A DNA stretch of 64,000 bases, from positions 2,852,001 through 2,916,000 of the forward strand of contig NZ_CP151762.1 of NCBI RefSeq assembly GCF_038443675.1, read 5' to 3'. Of this stretch, positions 25,888-35,227 are shown piece after piece. Position numbers and translations under genes: made by a program. The DNA comes from Yoonia sp. G8-12 (GTDB lineage Bacteria; Pseudomonadota; Alphaproteobacteria; Rhodobacterales; Rhodobacteraceae). How positions within the stretch are numbered: position 1 is the stretch's first letter; every line of letters begins with the position of its first letter. The notes under the pieces were generated by a model. It was not told where the DNA came from and ran no database searches. It saw only the letters and a program-made list of their open reading frames with translations.

Positions 25888-25927
25888 ACCCTCTTGAACG
25901 TCCCTGAAAACGGTGAAACCATTGGGG

Positions 25928-27727
25928 ATGGAAACGCTTTTCAAATCATGGGCCGAAGTGGCCCCCCGACTGGTGGCCGTTGCAGCGGGCCGGGAAAAGG
26001 CCGATCTGGTCGTTCGTGGCTGCAAGCTGGTCAATGTGCAATCCCGTGAAATTCTGGATGGCTGGCAGGTGGCCGTGGCCGAAGGGCGGTTCGCCTATGT
26101 GGGCCCTGATGCCTCGCATTGCATCGGTCCGGATACCCGCGTGATTGAGGCCGAGGGCCGCTATCTGATCCCCGGCCTCTGCGACGGGCATATGCATATC
26201 GAAAGCGGGATGCTGACGCCCGCCGAATTTGCGGCTGCTGTGATCCCCCACGGTACCACAACCATGTTCACCGATCCGCACGAGATCGCCAATGTGTTGG
26301 GCCTGCGCGGTGTCCGGATGATGCATGACGAGGCGTTGATGCAGCCCGTCAATATCTACACCCAGATGCCGTCCTGTGCGCCCTCTGCGCCGGGGCTGGA
26401 AACAACAGGTTTCGAGATCTCCGCCGCAGATGTGGCCGAGGCGATGGCGTGGCCGGGTATTATCGGGCTGGGCGAGATGATGAACTTTCCAGGCGTGATC
26501 AACGGCGATCCACAAATGTTGGCTGAGATGGCGGCGACAATGCAGGCGGGCAAAACTGTGGGCGGCCACTATGCCAGCCCCGATAAGGGAATCCCGTTTT
26601 CGGCCTATGTTGCTGGCGGCGCTGCTGACGACCACGAAGGCACGGCTGAGGCTGACGCGATTGCACGTGTGCGCAACGGAATGCGGTCGATGATGCGCCT
26701 TGGGTCTGCTTGGTATGATGTGGAAAGCCAGATTACGGCGGTGACTGAAAAGGGCCTTGATCCGCGCAACTTCATTCTGTGTACGGACGATGGTATGGCA
26801 GGCACGCTGGTCAACGACGGCCACATGAACCGCGTCGTGCGCCATGCGATTGCCTGCGGGTGTGATCCGGTGATTGCCCTGCAAATGGCGACGATCAACA
26901 CTGCCACGCATTTCGGATTGGAGCGCGAGCTTGGTTCGATCGCGCCGGGGCGCAGGGCGGACATGATCCTGACCTCTGATCTGGTGACATTGCCGATCGA
27001 AGAGGTCATTGCCCGTGGCCAGACTGTGGCGCGCGACGGTAAAATCACCGTGAACTGTCCGCACTACGCTTGGCCAGATGATGCGCGCAAGACCGTACAT
27101 ATGGGTAAGGTGCTCGGGGATTCAGACTTTGCCATCGTGGCACCTGAGGGCAGGAATAAGGTCAAAGCCAAGGTTATTGGCGTGGTGGAAAACCAGGCAC
27201 CAACGCAGGCGTTGACAGCTGAACTGCCTGTTATTGACGGGTTGGTTGAAGGTGATGGCGACACCTATCAGATTGCCCTTGTCGAACGGCATCAAGGGAC
27301 CGGAAAGGTTGTGAACGGCTTTGTTTCGGGGTTCGGGTACACCGGCAAAATGGCCATGGCGTCGACGGTGGCGCATGACAGTCACCATATGATCGTGGTG
27401 GGCACGGATCGCGCGATGATGGCTGCGGCTGCCAACCGGTTGGGTGAAGTTGGCGGGGGTGTCACCGTCTGGAAAGACGGTGCGGAACTGGCGCTGGTCG
27501 AACTGCCGATTGCTGGCTTGATGTCCGACAGCCCCGCCGCCGAGGTGGCCGCCAAAGCCGACCAGATGATCGCCGCGATGGCCGACTGTGGCTGCACATT
27601 GAACAACGCCTACATGCAGCATTCGCTGCTAGCACTTGTTGTCATCCCCTCGTTACGGATCTCTGATCTGGGGCTGGTGGATGTCGATAAGTTTGAAATT
27701 ACAGACATATTTGAGGAAAACGCATGA
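25928..27727 (+). CDS. ade: Adenine deaminase
   Basis: Amidohydrolase that converts adenine to hypoxanthine and ammonia. The product has the metal motif GLCDGHMHIES near residue 75-85, DPHEIAN, a central HYASPDKG, and the late TDDGMAGTLVNDGH, plus the C-terminal domain of the Ade family; about 599 residues is the normal size. The ATG at 25928 is preferred, but an in-frame GTG at 25913 is possible and neither has a clear ribosome site. The TGA overlaps the ATG of amn, forming a purine-salvage pair. Confidence 0.9.
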   Translation: METLFKSWAEVAPRLVAVAAGREKADLVVRGCKLVNVQSREILDGWQVAVAEGRFAYVGPDASHCIGPDTRVIEAEGRYLIPGLCDGHMHIESGMLTPAEFAAAVIPHGTTTMFTDPHEIANVLGLRGVRMMHDEALMQPVNIYTQMPSCAPSAPGLETTGFEISAADVAEAMAWPGIIGLGEMMNFPGVINGDPQMLAEMAATMQAGKTVGGHYASPDKGIPFSAYVAGGAADDHEGTAEADAIARVRNGMRSMMRLGSAWYDVESQITAVTEKGLDPRNFILCTDDGMAGTLVNDGHMNRVVRHAIACGCDPVIALQMATINTATHFGLERELGSIAPGRRADMILTSDLVTLPIEEVIARGQTVARDGKITVNCPHYAWPDDARKTVHMGKVLGDSDFAIVAPEGRNKVKAKVIGVVENQAPTQALTAELPVIDGLVEGDGDTYQIALVERHQGTGKVVNGFVSGFGYTGKMAMASTVAHDSHHMIVVGTDRAMMAAAANRLGEVGGGVTVWKDGAELALVELPIAGLMSDSPAAEVAAKADQMIAAMADCGCTLNNAYMQHSLLALVVIPSLRISDLGLVDVDKFEITDIFEENA

Positions 27728-29205
27728 ACGTTGCACAAGAGGTGTCAATCCGGACACCTGAAGTCCCGGGGCCAGAGGCGTTTACCGACGCGAAACTAGC
27801 GGTTCTAAGGCTACAAGAACTCTATGACACGGCGGTAAAATTTCTGTCGGACAATTTTTCAACGGCTTTGCTGCATGGCCAGCCCGACACGCGGGTGCGC
27901 GCCTTTTACCCCGAAATTCGCCTGACCACGACGACCCACGCGAAGATGGATTCGCGGCTGTCATTCGGCCACGTCGCCGAACCGGGGGTTTATGCGACGA
28001 CAGTGACGCGCCCTGATCTGTTTGCGTCCTATCTGGAACAACAGATCGGGCTTTTGTTGGCCAGCCACGGTGTGCCCGTGATTATCGGCGCGTCCAGCAC
28101 TGAAATGCCCGTGCATTTTGCGGCGGCGAATGATCCGGGGCTGACGGTGCCACATGACGGGTCGATGGAATTCAATCTGCGCGATTCATTTGATGTGCCT
28201 GATCTGAGCACGACACATGACAGTATCGTCAACGGATCGGGGTTTCAGTACCCGGACGGGGCGCATCCTTTGGCGCCTTTCACAGCACAGCGCGTTGATT
28301 ATTCGCTGGCACGGTTGGCGCATTACACCGCCACAGCGCCCGAGCATTTTCAGAACCACGTGCTTTTTACCAACTACCAGTTCTACGTTGAGGAGTTCGA
28401 ATCCTTTGCCCGCCAAATGCTGGCCGATCCTGATAGCGGCTACACCAGCTTTGTGAGCACCGGAAACGTTGAAATCGCTGATGCTGATGCGCCGGTGCCG
28501 ACCCTTGCGAAGCTGCCGCAGATGCCGACATATCACCTCAAGCGCAAGAATGGCGGTGGGATCACCCTGGTTAATATTGGTGTTGGTCCATCCAACGCAA
28601 AGACCGCAACCGATCATATCGCCGTGCTGCGCCCCCATGCGTGGTTGATGGTCGGACATTGTGCAGGCTTGCGTAATTCACAGCGCTTGGGTGATTTTGT
28701 ACTGGCACATGCGTACCTGCGCGAAGATCACGTGCTTGATGATGACCTGCCTGTTTGGGTGCCGATCCCTGCTTTGGCGGAAATCCAGATTGCGCTGGAA
28801 ACAGCCGTCGCTGATGTGACCAAGCTGGAAGGCTATGAGTTGAAGCGGATCATGCGCACAGGGACCGTTGCGACCATCGACAACCGCAACTGGGAACTGC
28901 GCGAACAGGCTGGACCGGTGCAGCGTCTGTCTCAATCGCGCGCCATCGCGCTGGATATGGAAAGCGCGACTATTGCCGCCAACGGTTTCCGCTTTCGGGT
29001 ACCCTATGGCACGCTTTTGTGTGTCAGTGACAAGCCTCTGCATGGTGAACTGAAGCTGCCGGGAATGGCGTCGGATTTCTATAAAACACAGGTCGCGGCG
29101 CATCTGATGATTGGTATTCGCGCTATGGAACGGTTGCGCGAAATGCCGCTTGAACGCATCCACAGCCGGAAATTGCGCAGTTTTGAAGAGACAGCTTTCC
29201 TTTAA
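27724..29205 (+). CDS. amn: AMP nucleosidase
   Basis: Hydrolyses AMP to adenine and ribose 5-phosphate. The 493-residue protein has an N-terminal domain and a C-terminal phosphorylase-like domain with NIGVGPSNAKTATDHIAVLRPHAWLMVGHCAGLR and ALDMESATIAANGFRFRVPYGTLLCVSDKPLHG, both typical of bacterial Amn. The ATG overlaps the ade stop (ATGA at 27724-27727), so the two enzymes, which act in sequence, are made together. A terminator hairpin follows. Confidence 0.93.
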   Translation: MNVAQEVSIRTPEVPGPEAFTDAKLAVLRLQELYDTAVKFLSDNFSTALLHGQPDTRVRAFYPEIRLTTTTHAKMDSRLSFGHVAEPGVYATTVTRPDLFASYLEQQIGLLLASHGVPVIIGASSTEMPVHFAAANDPGLTVPHDGSMEFNLRDSFDVPDLSTTHDSIVNGSGFQYPDGAHPLAPFTAQRVDYSLARLAHYTATAPEHFQNHVLFTNYQFYVEEFESFARQMLADPDSGYTSFVSTGNVEIADADAPVPTLAKLPQMPTYHLKRKNGGGITLVNIGVGPSNAKTATDHIAVLRPHAWLMVGHCAGLRNSQRLGDFVLAHAYLREDHVLDDDLPVWVPIPALAEIQIALETAVADVTKLEGYELKRIMRTGTVATIDNRNWELREQAGPVQRLSQSRAIALDMESATIAANGFRFRVPYGTLLCVSDKPLHGELKLPGMASDFYKTQVAAHLMIGIRAMERLREMPLERIHSRKLRSFEETAFL

Positions 29206-29211
29206 ACGGGC

Positions 29212-29237
29212 AAAAAGTGCGGGAATCAGCGCTTTTT
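29212..29237 (+). terminator. Terminator of the ade-amn operon
   Basis: AAAAAGTGC and GCGCTTTTT pair (one G-T) around an 8-base loop, seven bases after the amn stop. The T-run is part of the 3' arm. Confidence 0.7.
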
Positions 29238-29338
29238 CACTTGTAATGTGACACTAATCATTGTGGTGTCCCACAACATACCGTTAAATGTGCGGGTAAT
29301 AGGCCCTACTGCTGGGGCGAATGAGGGAGACCAGTAAA

Positions 29339-29629
29339 ATGGCGACAAAACCAATGACAAAGGCGCAGCTGGTTGCTGCACTAGCCGACGAAACAGGCAT
29401 GGACAAAAAAGCAGCAGGTGCTGCACTTGATGCCGTAACTGGCATCATCACCAAAGAAGTATCCGGCGGCGGCGCTGTGACACTTCCAGGTGTTGGCAAG
29501 ATTTATTGCCGCGAGCGCCCAGAGCGCATGGTTCGCAACCCAGCCACGGGTGAGCAGATCAAGAAAGAAGCTGACAAGGTTGTCAAAATGACGATCGCCA
29601 AAGCGCTGAAAGACAGCGTGAACGGCTAA
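29339..29629 (+). CDS. hup: HU-family DNA-binding protein
   Basis: A 96-residue nucleoid protein with the HU pattern: helical N-terminus MTKAQLVAALADETGMDKKAA, then the VTLPGVGKIYCRERPERMVRNPATGE region that forms the DNA-binding arms. The ATG at 29339 has AGGGAG upstream; an earlier in-frame ATG at 29321 overlaps that ribosome site. It stands alone between two terminators. Confidence 0.93.
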   Translation: MATKPMTKAQLVAALADETGMDKKAAGAALDAVTGIITKEVSGGGAVTLPGVGKIYCRERPERMVRNPATGEQIKKEADKVVKMTIAKALKDSVNG

Positions 29630-29666
29630 GCCATCGCAGGCCCTCGGGCCGGATGCAGAGTTTGGG

Positions 29667-29695
29667 AAAGGTCGCCGGTGAAGGCGGCCTTTTTC
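29667..29695 (+). terminator. Terminator after the HU gene
   Basis: AAAGGTCGCC, a short loop and GGCGGCCTTTTT form a stem with one mismatch ending in five T residues, 38 bp after the hup stop. Confidence 0.8.
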
Positions 29696-29782
29696 GTTTC
29701 GGGATGCGCAGTGTGGCGCGAGGACAGTCCAGCCTTGCAATCAGTCGCGCGCTTGGCATAACTCGGCATCAAAGGGGATCAC

Positions 29783-30646
29783 ATGGACATCAAAGCAATC
29801 GCGATGGGGTTTGCGTTCGCGCTCATGTGGTCGTCGGCCTTTACGTCCGCGCGTGTCATCGTGGAGTATGCGCCACCGCTGAGCGCGCTGGCGCTGCGCT
29901 TTCTGATCTCGGGTCTGATTGGTGTGGGCATCGCTTGGGCGCTGGGCCAGTCGGCGCGGCTTAGCCGCCGTCAATGGCGGGGCGTGGTGATCTTTGGGGT
30001 GTGCCAGAACGCGCTTTATCTGGGTTTGAACTTTGTCGCGATGCAGACGATCCCTGCGTCTTTGGCGGCGATTATCGCGTCCACCATGCCGCTACTGGTG
30101 GCTTTGTCAGGGTGGCTGGTGTTCGGCAATACCGTGCGCCCCTTGGGCATTGCGGGCCTGATTGCAGGTGTGGTTGGTGTTGTGCTGATTATGGGCGCGC
30201 GCTTGCAAGGCGGCGTTGATCTCTTTGGGATCGTACTTTGCGTGATTGGGGTGGTGTCTTTGACTGTTGCCACGTTGGCCGTCGTTGGCGCGTCGTCAGG
30301 CGGCAACGTGTTGATGATCGTGGGTTTGCAGATGCTTGTGGGTAGTGCGATGCTCTCGATCCCTGCCCTGGCGATTGAAGTGTGGGACGTCACATGGAAC
30401 TGGCAACTGGGTGTGGCCTTTGCCTATACCACCATCGTGCCGGGATTGTTGGCGACCGTGGTTTGGTTCTTGCTCGTGGGGCGGATCGGGGCGGTAAAAG
30501 CCTCAACCTTTCACTTTCTCAACCCGTTCCTCGGGGTCGCGATCGCTGCAACCATTTTGGGCGAGACAATCGGCGTGTTGGATGTTGTGGGCGTTGCGAT
30601 TATCGCGGGCGGAATTCTAGCGGTGCAGCTGTCGAAACAAACCTAG
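29783..30646 (+). CDS. EamA/DMT-superfamily exporter
   Basis: A 287-residue membrane protein with ten hydrophobic segments arranged as two EamA repeats. The early WSSAFTSARVIVEYAPPLSALALRFL is the usual first-repeat signature. Members export amino acids or other metabolites; no substrate can be assigned. AAAGGGG precedes the ATG. Its TAG overlaps the stop of convergent aroC in the tetramer CTAG at 30643-30646. Confidence 0.88.
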   Translation: MDIKAIAMGFAFALMWSSAFTSARVIVEYAPPLSALALRFLISGLIGVGIAWALGQSARLSRRQWRGVVIFGVCQNALYLGLNFVAMQTIPASLAAIIASTMPLLVALSGWLVFGNTVRPLGIAGLIAGVVGVVLIMGARLQGGVDLFGIVLCVIGVVSLTVATLAVVGASSGGNVLMIVGLQMLVGSAMLSIPALAIEVWDVTWNWQLGVAFAYTTIVPGLLATVVWFLLVGRIGAVKASTFHFLNPFLGVAIAATILGETIGVLDVVGVAIIAGGILAVQLSKQT

Positions 30647-31746
30647 CCGATCTGCCCGCGTATACCCCCCGTTTGCCCGCGATCCAGCAGCAGATGATCG
30701 AGGATCACGCAGGCCATCATCGCCTCACCCACCGGCACCGCACGGATGCCAACACAAGGGTCGTGCCGCCCTTTGGTGATCACCTCGGTCGGGGTGCCGT
30801 CCATGCGAATGGATTTGCGGGGCGATAGGATTGAGGAGGTAGGTTTCACTGCAAAACGGACGACAATATCCTGTCCTGTGCTTATGCCGCCAAGAATACC
30901 GCCCGCGTGATTGGATGAGTATTCCGGTCCATTTGGCCCCATGAAAATCTCGTCCGCGTTGTCACGACCCGTCAGGGCGGCGGCGGCCATGCCTTCGCCG
31001 ATTTCCACGCCCTTCACGGCGTTAATCGACATCATCGCAGCGGCCAGATCAGTGTCTAACTTGGCATAAACCGGTGCGCCAATGCCCGCAGGCACGCCAC
31101 GCGCCACGACTTCGATAATCGCGCCAACCGAGTTGTGATCGTCCTTGCGCAGCCATGCCAGATAGTCGTTCCACTCCGCTGCGGCCTCGGCATCGGGGCA
31201 GAAGAAATCGTTTTGGTCGATCTGGTCCCAATCGACGCGCGCGCGGTCAATCTGCTTGGTCCCCATCTGGGTCATATAGCCTTTGATCTGCACATCCGGC
31301 GCAATCACCTTGATCGCCTCACGCGCAACACCACCTGCCGCAACACGCGACGCGGTTTCACGCGCCGAAGATCGCCCGCCGCCGCGTGGATCGCGCAGCC
31401 CGTATTTCTGATGATACGTGATGTCTGCATGACCGGGCCGGAAAGTATTCAGGATATCGCCATAGTCCTTGGAGCGCTGGTCTGTATTTTCGATCATCAA
31501 CTGGATCGGCGTACCGGTTGTTTTGCCCTCATAGACGCCGGACAGGATTTTGACCGCATCGGGTTCATTCCGTTGGGTTGTGTTCTTGTTCAGTCCGGGG
31601 CGGCGTTTATCCATCCACTGCTGGATCATTGGTGCCTCAAGCGGCACGCCGGGCGGGCAGCCGTCAACAGTGGCCCCCAAGGCAGGCCCATGGCTTTCAC
31701 CCCAAGTGGTGAAACGAAACAAATGTCCGAAGCTGTTGATCGACAT
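30643..31746 (-). CDS. aroC: Chorismate synthase
   Basis: Last enzyme of the shikimate pathway, an FMN-dependent lyase. The 367-residue product begins MSINSFGHLFRFTTWGESHG and contains the signature GRSSARETASRVAAGGVA near residue 125-142 and the later RKSIRMDGTPTEV. The ATG at 31746 has AGGGAG nine bases upstream; the open frame continues to 31857 without a better start. It is convergent with the EamA gene, sharing a CTAG stop tetramer, and divergent from the thi operon. Confidence 0.95.
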   Translation of the reverse strand: MSINSFGHLFRFTTWGESHGPALGATVDGCPPGVPLEAPMIQQWMDKRRPGLNKNTTQRNEPDAVKILSGVYEGKTTGTPIQLMIENTDQRSKDYGDILNTFRPGHADITYHQKYGLRDPRGGGRSSARETASRVAAGGVAREAIKVIAPDVQIKGYMTQMGTKQIDRARVDWDQIDQNDFFCPDAEAAAEWNDYLAWLRKDDHNSVGAIIEVVARGVPAGIGAPVYAKLDTDLAAAMMSINAVKGVEIGEGMAAAALTGRDNADEIFMGPNGPEYSSNHAGGILGGISTGQDIVVRFAVKPTSSILSPRKSIRMDGTPTEVITKGRHDPCVGIRAVPVGEAMMACVILDHLLLDRGQTGGIRGQIG

Positions 31747-31840
31747 GGGCATCTCCCTTTGCTCATGGGGTCTAGCGGGGGTGACAATCAGGCTCAAGAG
31801 GTTTCCCTTGTCCTTTGCCCTATTCCGCAATACCAAAGGC

Positions 31841-31926
31841 CTACCTCGGGGGGCCAATCATGGCTGAGATGCGTCGCACGCGGACCCGTTGAACCTGAAC
31901 CGGTTAAGACCGGCGGAGGGAAGGTA
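31841..31926 (+). promoter_or_regulatory. TPP riboswitch (THI element)
   Basis: The segment has the hallmarks of the thiamine pyrophosphate aptamer: GGGG..CC followed by CTGAGATG at 31864-31871, then ACCCGTTGAACCTGAACCGG (31884-31903) and the closing CGGCGGAGGGAA (31911-31922). CTACCT at the left end can pair with AGGTA at the right as P1. It precedes thiB by about 50 bases and a GGAGG site, so TPP binding probably limits translation or transcription of thiBPQ. Confidence 0.93.
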
Positions 31927-31975
31927 TGGCAATCCCGCTATCCCCCCAATCCGCCCGTCGCATTTGGAGGATACG

Positions 31976-32965
31976 ATGAAAAACACCACATATCTGCCAG
32001 CTGTCGCGGGACTTGCCCTTTGTGCCACGGGCGCAATTGCCGAGACCCCGGTGCTGCAAGTGATGACCTATGACAGCTTTACCAGCGAATGGGGCCCCGG
32101 CCCTGCGATTGAAGCAGCGTTCGAGGCAGAATGCGCTTGCGATCTTCAATTTGTGGGTGCTGGTGACGGTGCCGCCCTGCTGGCCCGCCTGCAATTGGAA
32201 GGGCCCCGTACGGACGCCGATATCGTGCTGGGGCTGGATACGAACCTAACCGCCGCTGCGCGTGAAACGGGCCTTTTTGCACCCCATGGCGTGACAGCCG
32301 CCCTTGATCTGCCTGTTGCGTGGGATGATGCAGAGTTCCTGCCGTTCGATTGGGGCTATTTTGCCTTTGTCGGCAATGCGGGTGCGGATGCGCCAACCTC
32401 GCTGCGCGCTTTGGCCGAGAGCGATACAAAGATCGTCATTCAGGACCCACGTTCATCCACCCCCGGTCTGGGGCTGCTGATGTGGGTCAAGACGGCCTAT
32501 GGCGATGAGGCTGCGTCGCTCTGGTCCGATTTGGCCGATAATATCGTCACTGTCACACCTGGCTGGTCCGAAGCCTATGGCATGTTCCTTGAGGGCGAAG
32601 CCGACGCGGTGTTGTCTTACACCACCTCGCCCGCCTATCACCTGATCGCCGAAGAGGACGACAGCAAAGTCGCATGGGCCTTTGACGAGGGCCACTACAT
32701 GCAGGTCGAGGTCGCAGGTAAAGTGGCGGGCACCGATCAGCCGGAATTGGCGGACCAGTTCATGGCCTTCATGGTGTCCGATGCGTTCCAAAGCGTCATT
32801 CCGACAACAAACTGGATGTATCCGGCGGTGATCCCGGCGGCCGGCCTGCCTGAAGGGTTCGAGACGTTGATGACACCAGAAACATCCCTGTTGTTATCCC
32901 CTGAAGAGGCAGCGGCCATCCGTGATGCGGCCTTGGACGAATGGCGCACAGCTTTGTCCCAATAA
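31976..32965 (+). CDS. thiB: Thiamine ABC transporter, periplasmic binding protein
   Basis: A 329-residue precursor with a signal peptide (about 1-22, ending GAIAE) and the ThiB fold, including LQVMTYDSFTSEWGPGPAIEAAFEAEC and the later TSPAYHLIAEEDDSKVAWAF. It binds thiamine or its phosphates for uptake. GGAGG lies seven bases upstream of the ATG at 31976. The TPP riboswitch in the leader and the thiP and thiQ genes downstream support the role. Confidence 0.93.
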   Translation: MKNTTYLPAVAGLALCATGAIAETPVLQVMTYDSFTSEWGPGPAIEAAFEAECACDLQFVGAGDGAALLARLQLEGPRTDADIVLGLDTNLTAAARETGLFAPHGVTAALDLPVAWDDAEFLPFDWGYFAFVGNAGADAPTSLRALAESDTKIVIQDPRSSTPGLGLLMWVKTAYGDEAASLWSDLADNIVTVTPGWSEAYGMFLEGEADAVLSYTTSPAYHLIAEEDDSKVAWAFDEGHYMQVEVAGKVAGTDQPELADQFMAFMVSDAFQSVIPTTNWMYPAVIPAAGLPEGFETLMTPETSLLLSPEEAAAIRDAALDEWRTALSQ

Positions 32966-34469
32966 CACCGCGCTGGCCCGGCGTCGCATCTGCGGCGTTG
33001 GTGCTGGTGCTGACCCTTGGTACGCTGGGCGCTGTCGTCTGGCGTGCTGAGTGGGCGGGCGGGCTTGTTCCTGCGGATTGGGCGGCAATCCGGTTTACGG
33101 TTGTGCAGGCGCTACTTTCGGCTTTGTTCAGTGTCTTGCTTGCTATTCCGGTCGCGCGCGCGCTCGCACGTCGTCGTTTTGTCGGACGGCAATTGCTTAT
33201 CACTTTGTTGGGGGCGCCGTTCCTTTTGCCTGTCATCGTGGCGGTTCTTGGCCTTTTGGCGATCTTTGGTCGCGGCGGCCTATTGAATGATGGTTTGGTC
33301 TGGCTGGGGTTTCAGCCTGTGTCCATCTTTGGGCTGCATGGCGTCGTCCTTGCGCATGTGTTTTTCAACATGCCCTTGGCGGTGCGGTTTATCCTGCAGG
33401 GGTGGCTGTCCATCCCGGCTGAGCGGTTCCGGCTGGCGGCAACGCTCAACGCGCCTGTGGGCCGGTTGCTGGAATGGCCGATGTTGCGCGCTGTGGTGCC
33501 AAGCACCTTCCTAGTAATTTTTTTGATTTGCCTGACCAGTTTTGCTGTCGCACTCACCATGGGGGCGGGCCCCGCGCCACGACGGTAGAGTTGGCGATTT
33601 ATCAGGCGGTACGTTTTGATTTTGATTTGGGGCGGGCGGCGTTGCTGGCGTGTATCCAGTTTGGCCTGTGTGTGATCGCCGCCGTCATGGCATGGCGTGT
33701 CACGGGCAATGATCCCATCGGCGCAGGTCTGGACCGTATCGTGCAGCGCTGGGATCTGACGCGGCCTGTGTTGGATTATGCAGTGATCCTATTAGCGGCA
33801 TTGTTTCTACTGTTGCCGCTGGCAATGATTGTCTTGCGCGGTCTCCCCGGGTTCACCGATATGCCTGCCACGGTTTGGGCGGCTGCAGCGCGGTCACTTG
33901 CTGTTGCAGTGGGTTCCGCTGCGCTCTGCGTTGTGATGGCCCTCACGCTCGCGTTGCGTGGTGGGGCGATGGTATCTGTGGTGGGCGTGATGCCTTTGGC
34001 TGCGTCCGGCTTGGTTGTGGGAACGGGAGCTTTTCTGATGACGTTTCCGTTCATGCGCCCTGCGGACGTTGCCCTGCCGGTGACCATGTTGGTGAACGCG
34101 ACATTGGCCTTGCCGTTCGCATTGCGGTCGATTGCGCCTGCCGTAAGTCAAATTGACGAAAGCTATGGCCGTTTGGGAATGTCACTGAATATGACAGGAT
34201 GGAGTTGGGTACGGTTGATCGTACTGCCACGTTTGCGACGCCCCCTTGGGTTCGCGGCGGGGCTTGCTGCGGCTTTGTCGATGGGTGATCTGGGGGTGAT
34301 TGCTTTGTTCGCAGGGCAGGCGCAGGAAACTTTGCCGCTGGCCATGTACCGTTTGATGGGTGCCTATCGGATGGAAACAGCGGCAAGTGCGGCGCTTTTG
34401 CTGGTAGCGCTGAGCTTTGCGCTGTTTTGGCTTTGCGACCGATGGGGGCGTGGGCATGCTGATATGTGA
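32941..34469 (+). pseudogene. thiP: Thiamine ABC transporter permease, frameshifted
   Basis: ThiP is a fused double permease with two sets of six helices. The first part (32941-33588) reads well to SFAVALTMGAGPAPRR and stops at a TAG. The natural continuation, GGGPRATTVELAIYQAVRFDFD, is in the -1 frame and runs without a stop to 34469. The break falls at the G run 33561-33565: one extra G would restore ATG-GGG-GGC-GGG-CCC. So either the gene has lost a base, the sequence has a homopolymer error, or a -1 slip occurs. Both halves otherwise look under selection. It overlaps thiB and thiQ. Confidence 0.88.
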
Positions 34470-35148
34470 AAACCTGGTCATGCGGCAGGGCGCGTTTTCA
34501 TTGCATGCGGATGTTGCCTTTGAGCTTGGCAAAGCAACGGCATTGATCGGGCCATCGGGTGCGGGCAAGTCGACGCTTTTGGCGGCCATTGCAGGGTTTC
34601 TAGCGCCTGCGTCCGGTCGGTTGTTATGGGGCGATGCGGACCTGACCAATGCACCTCCAGGGGATCGCCCCGTGAGTATGCTGTTTCAGGATAACAATCT
34701 TTTTCCGCATTTGTCTGCGGCGCGGAATGTAGGTTTGGGTCTGCGGCCGGACTTGCAGTTGGGTGTGAAAGAGAAAAGCCAAGTTGCGGCAACCCTCGCT
34801 GATGTCGGGCTAGAAGGATTGGGGGATCGCAAACCAAGTGCATTGTCGGGCGGTCAGCAAAGCCGCGTCGCGCTGGCGCGGGTTCTTGTGGCGGACAGAC
34901 CCGTCGTGTTGCTGGATGAGCCCTTCTCGGCGCTTGGTCCGGCGCTTAAGAATGAAATGCTTGATTTGGTGAAGGGAAAGTTGGTGGCTGCAGGAAAGAC
35001 AGTGGTCATGGTGACCCATGACCCTGTTGACGCACGCCGGATCGCGGACATGGTTTCACTGGTAGCTGACGGTGACGTACATCAACCGGTTGCAACAGAT
35101 GTGCTGTTTGATGACCCGCCCCCCGCGCTGAAGGCCTATTTGGGCTAA
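34456..35148 (+). CDS. thiQ: Thiamine ABC transporter ATP-binding protein
   Basis: A 230-residue ABC ATPase with Walker A GPSGAGKST (about 33-41), signature LSGGQQSR, Walker B VVLLDEP and the switch histidine in VTHDP. It would power uptake through ThiB and ThiP. The ATG at 34456 overlaps the end of thiP by 14 bases. The intact ATPase downstream of a frameshifted permease suggests the lesion, if real, is recent. Confidence 0.92.
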   Translation: MLICENLVMRQGAFSLHADVAFELGKATALIGPSGAGKSTLLAAIAGFLAPASGRLLWGDADLTNAPPGDRPVSMLFQDNNLFPHLSAARNVGLGLRPDLQLGVKEKSQVAATLADVGLEGLGDRKPSALSGGQQSRVALARVLVADRPVVLLDEPFSALGPALKNEMLDLVKGKLVAAGKTVVMVTHDPVDARRIADMVSLVADGDVHQPVATDVLFDDPPPALKAYLG

Positions 35149-35177
35149 GGTGGATCAGGATCCGCCTTACGGAATGA

Positions 35178-35208
35178 AAAAGGCCCGCCAAATTGACGGG
35201 CCTTGGTT
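35178..35208. terminator. Bidirectional terminator between thiQ and petC
   Basis: AAGGCCCG at 35180-35187 pairs with CGGGCCTT at 35197-35204. An A-run lies to the left and a short T-run to the right, so it can end transcripts from both the thi operon and the convergent petABC operon. Confidence 0.75.
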
Positions 35209-35227
35209 TTCGTTATGTCTGTTTGAC

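Noticed and set aside
25946..27100. A 384-codon minus-strand open frame opposite the adenine deaminase gene
   Set aside because: Same reasoning: shadow of a conserved gene, no recognisable motif or ribosome site.
33561..33588. Programmed -1 frameshift in thiP
   Set aside because: No full slippery heptamer in the zero frame and no strong downstream structure; a lost base or sequencing error is simpler. Kept as an alternative only.
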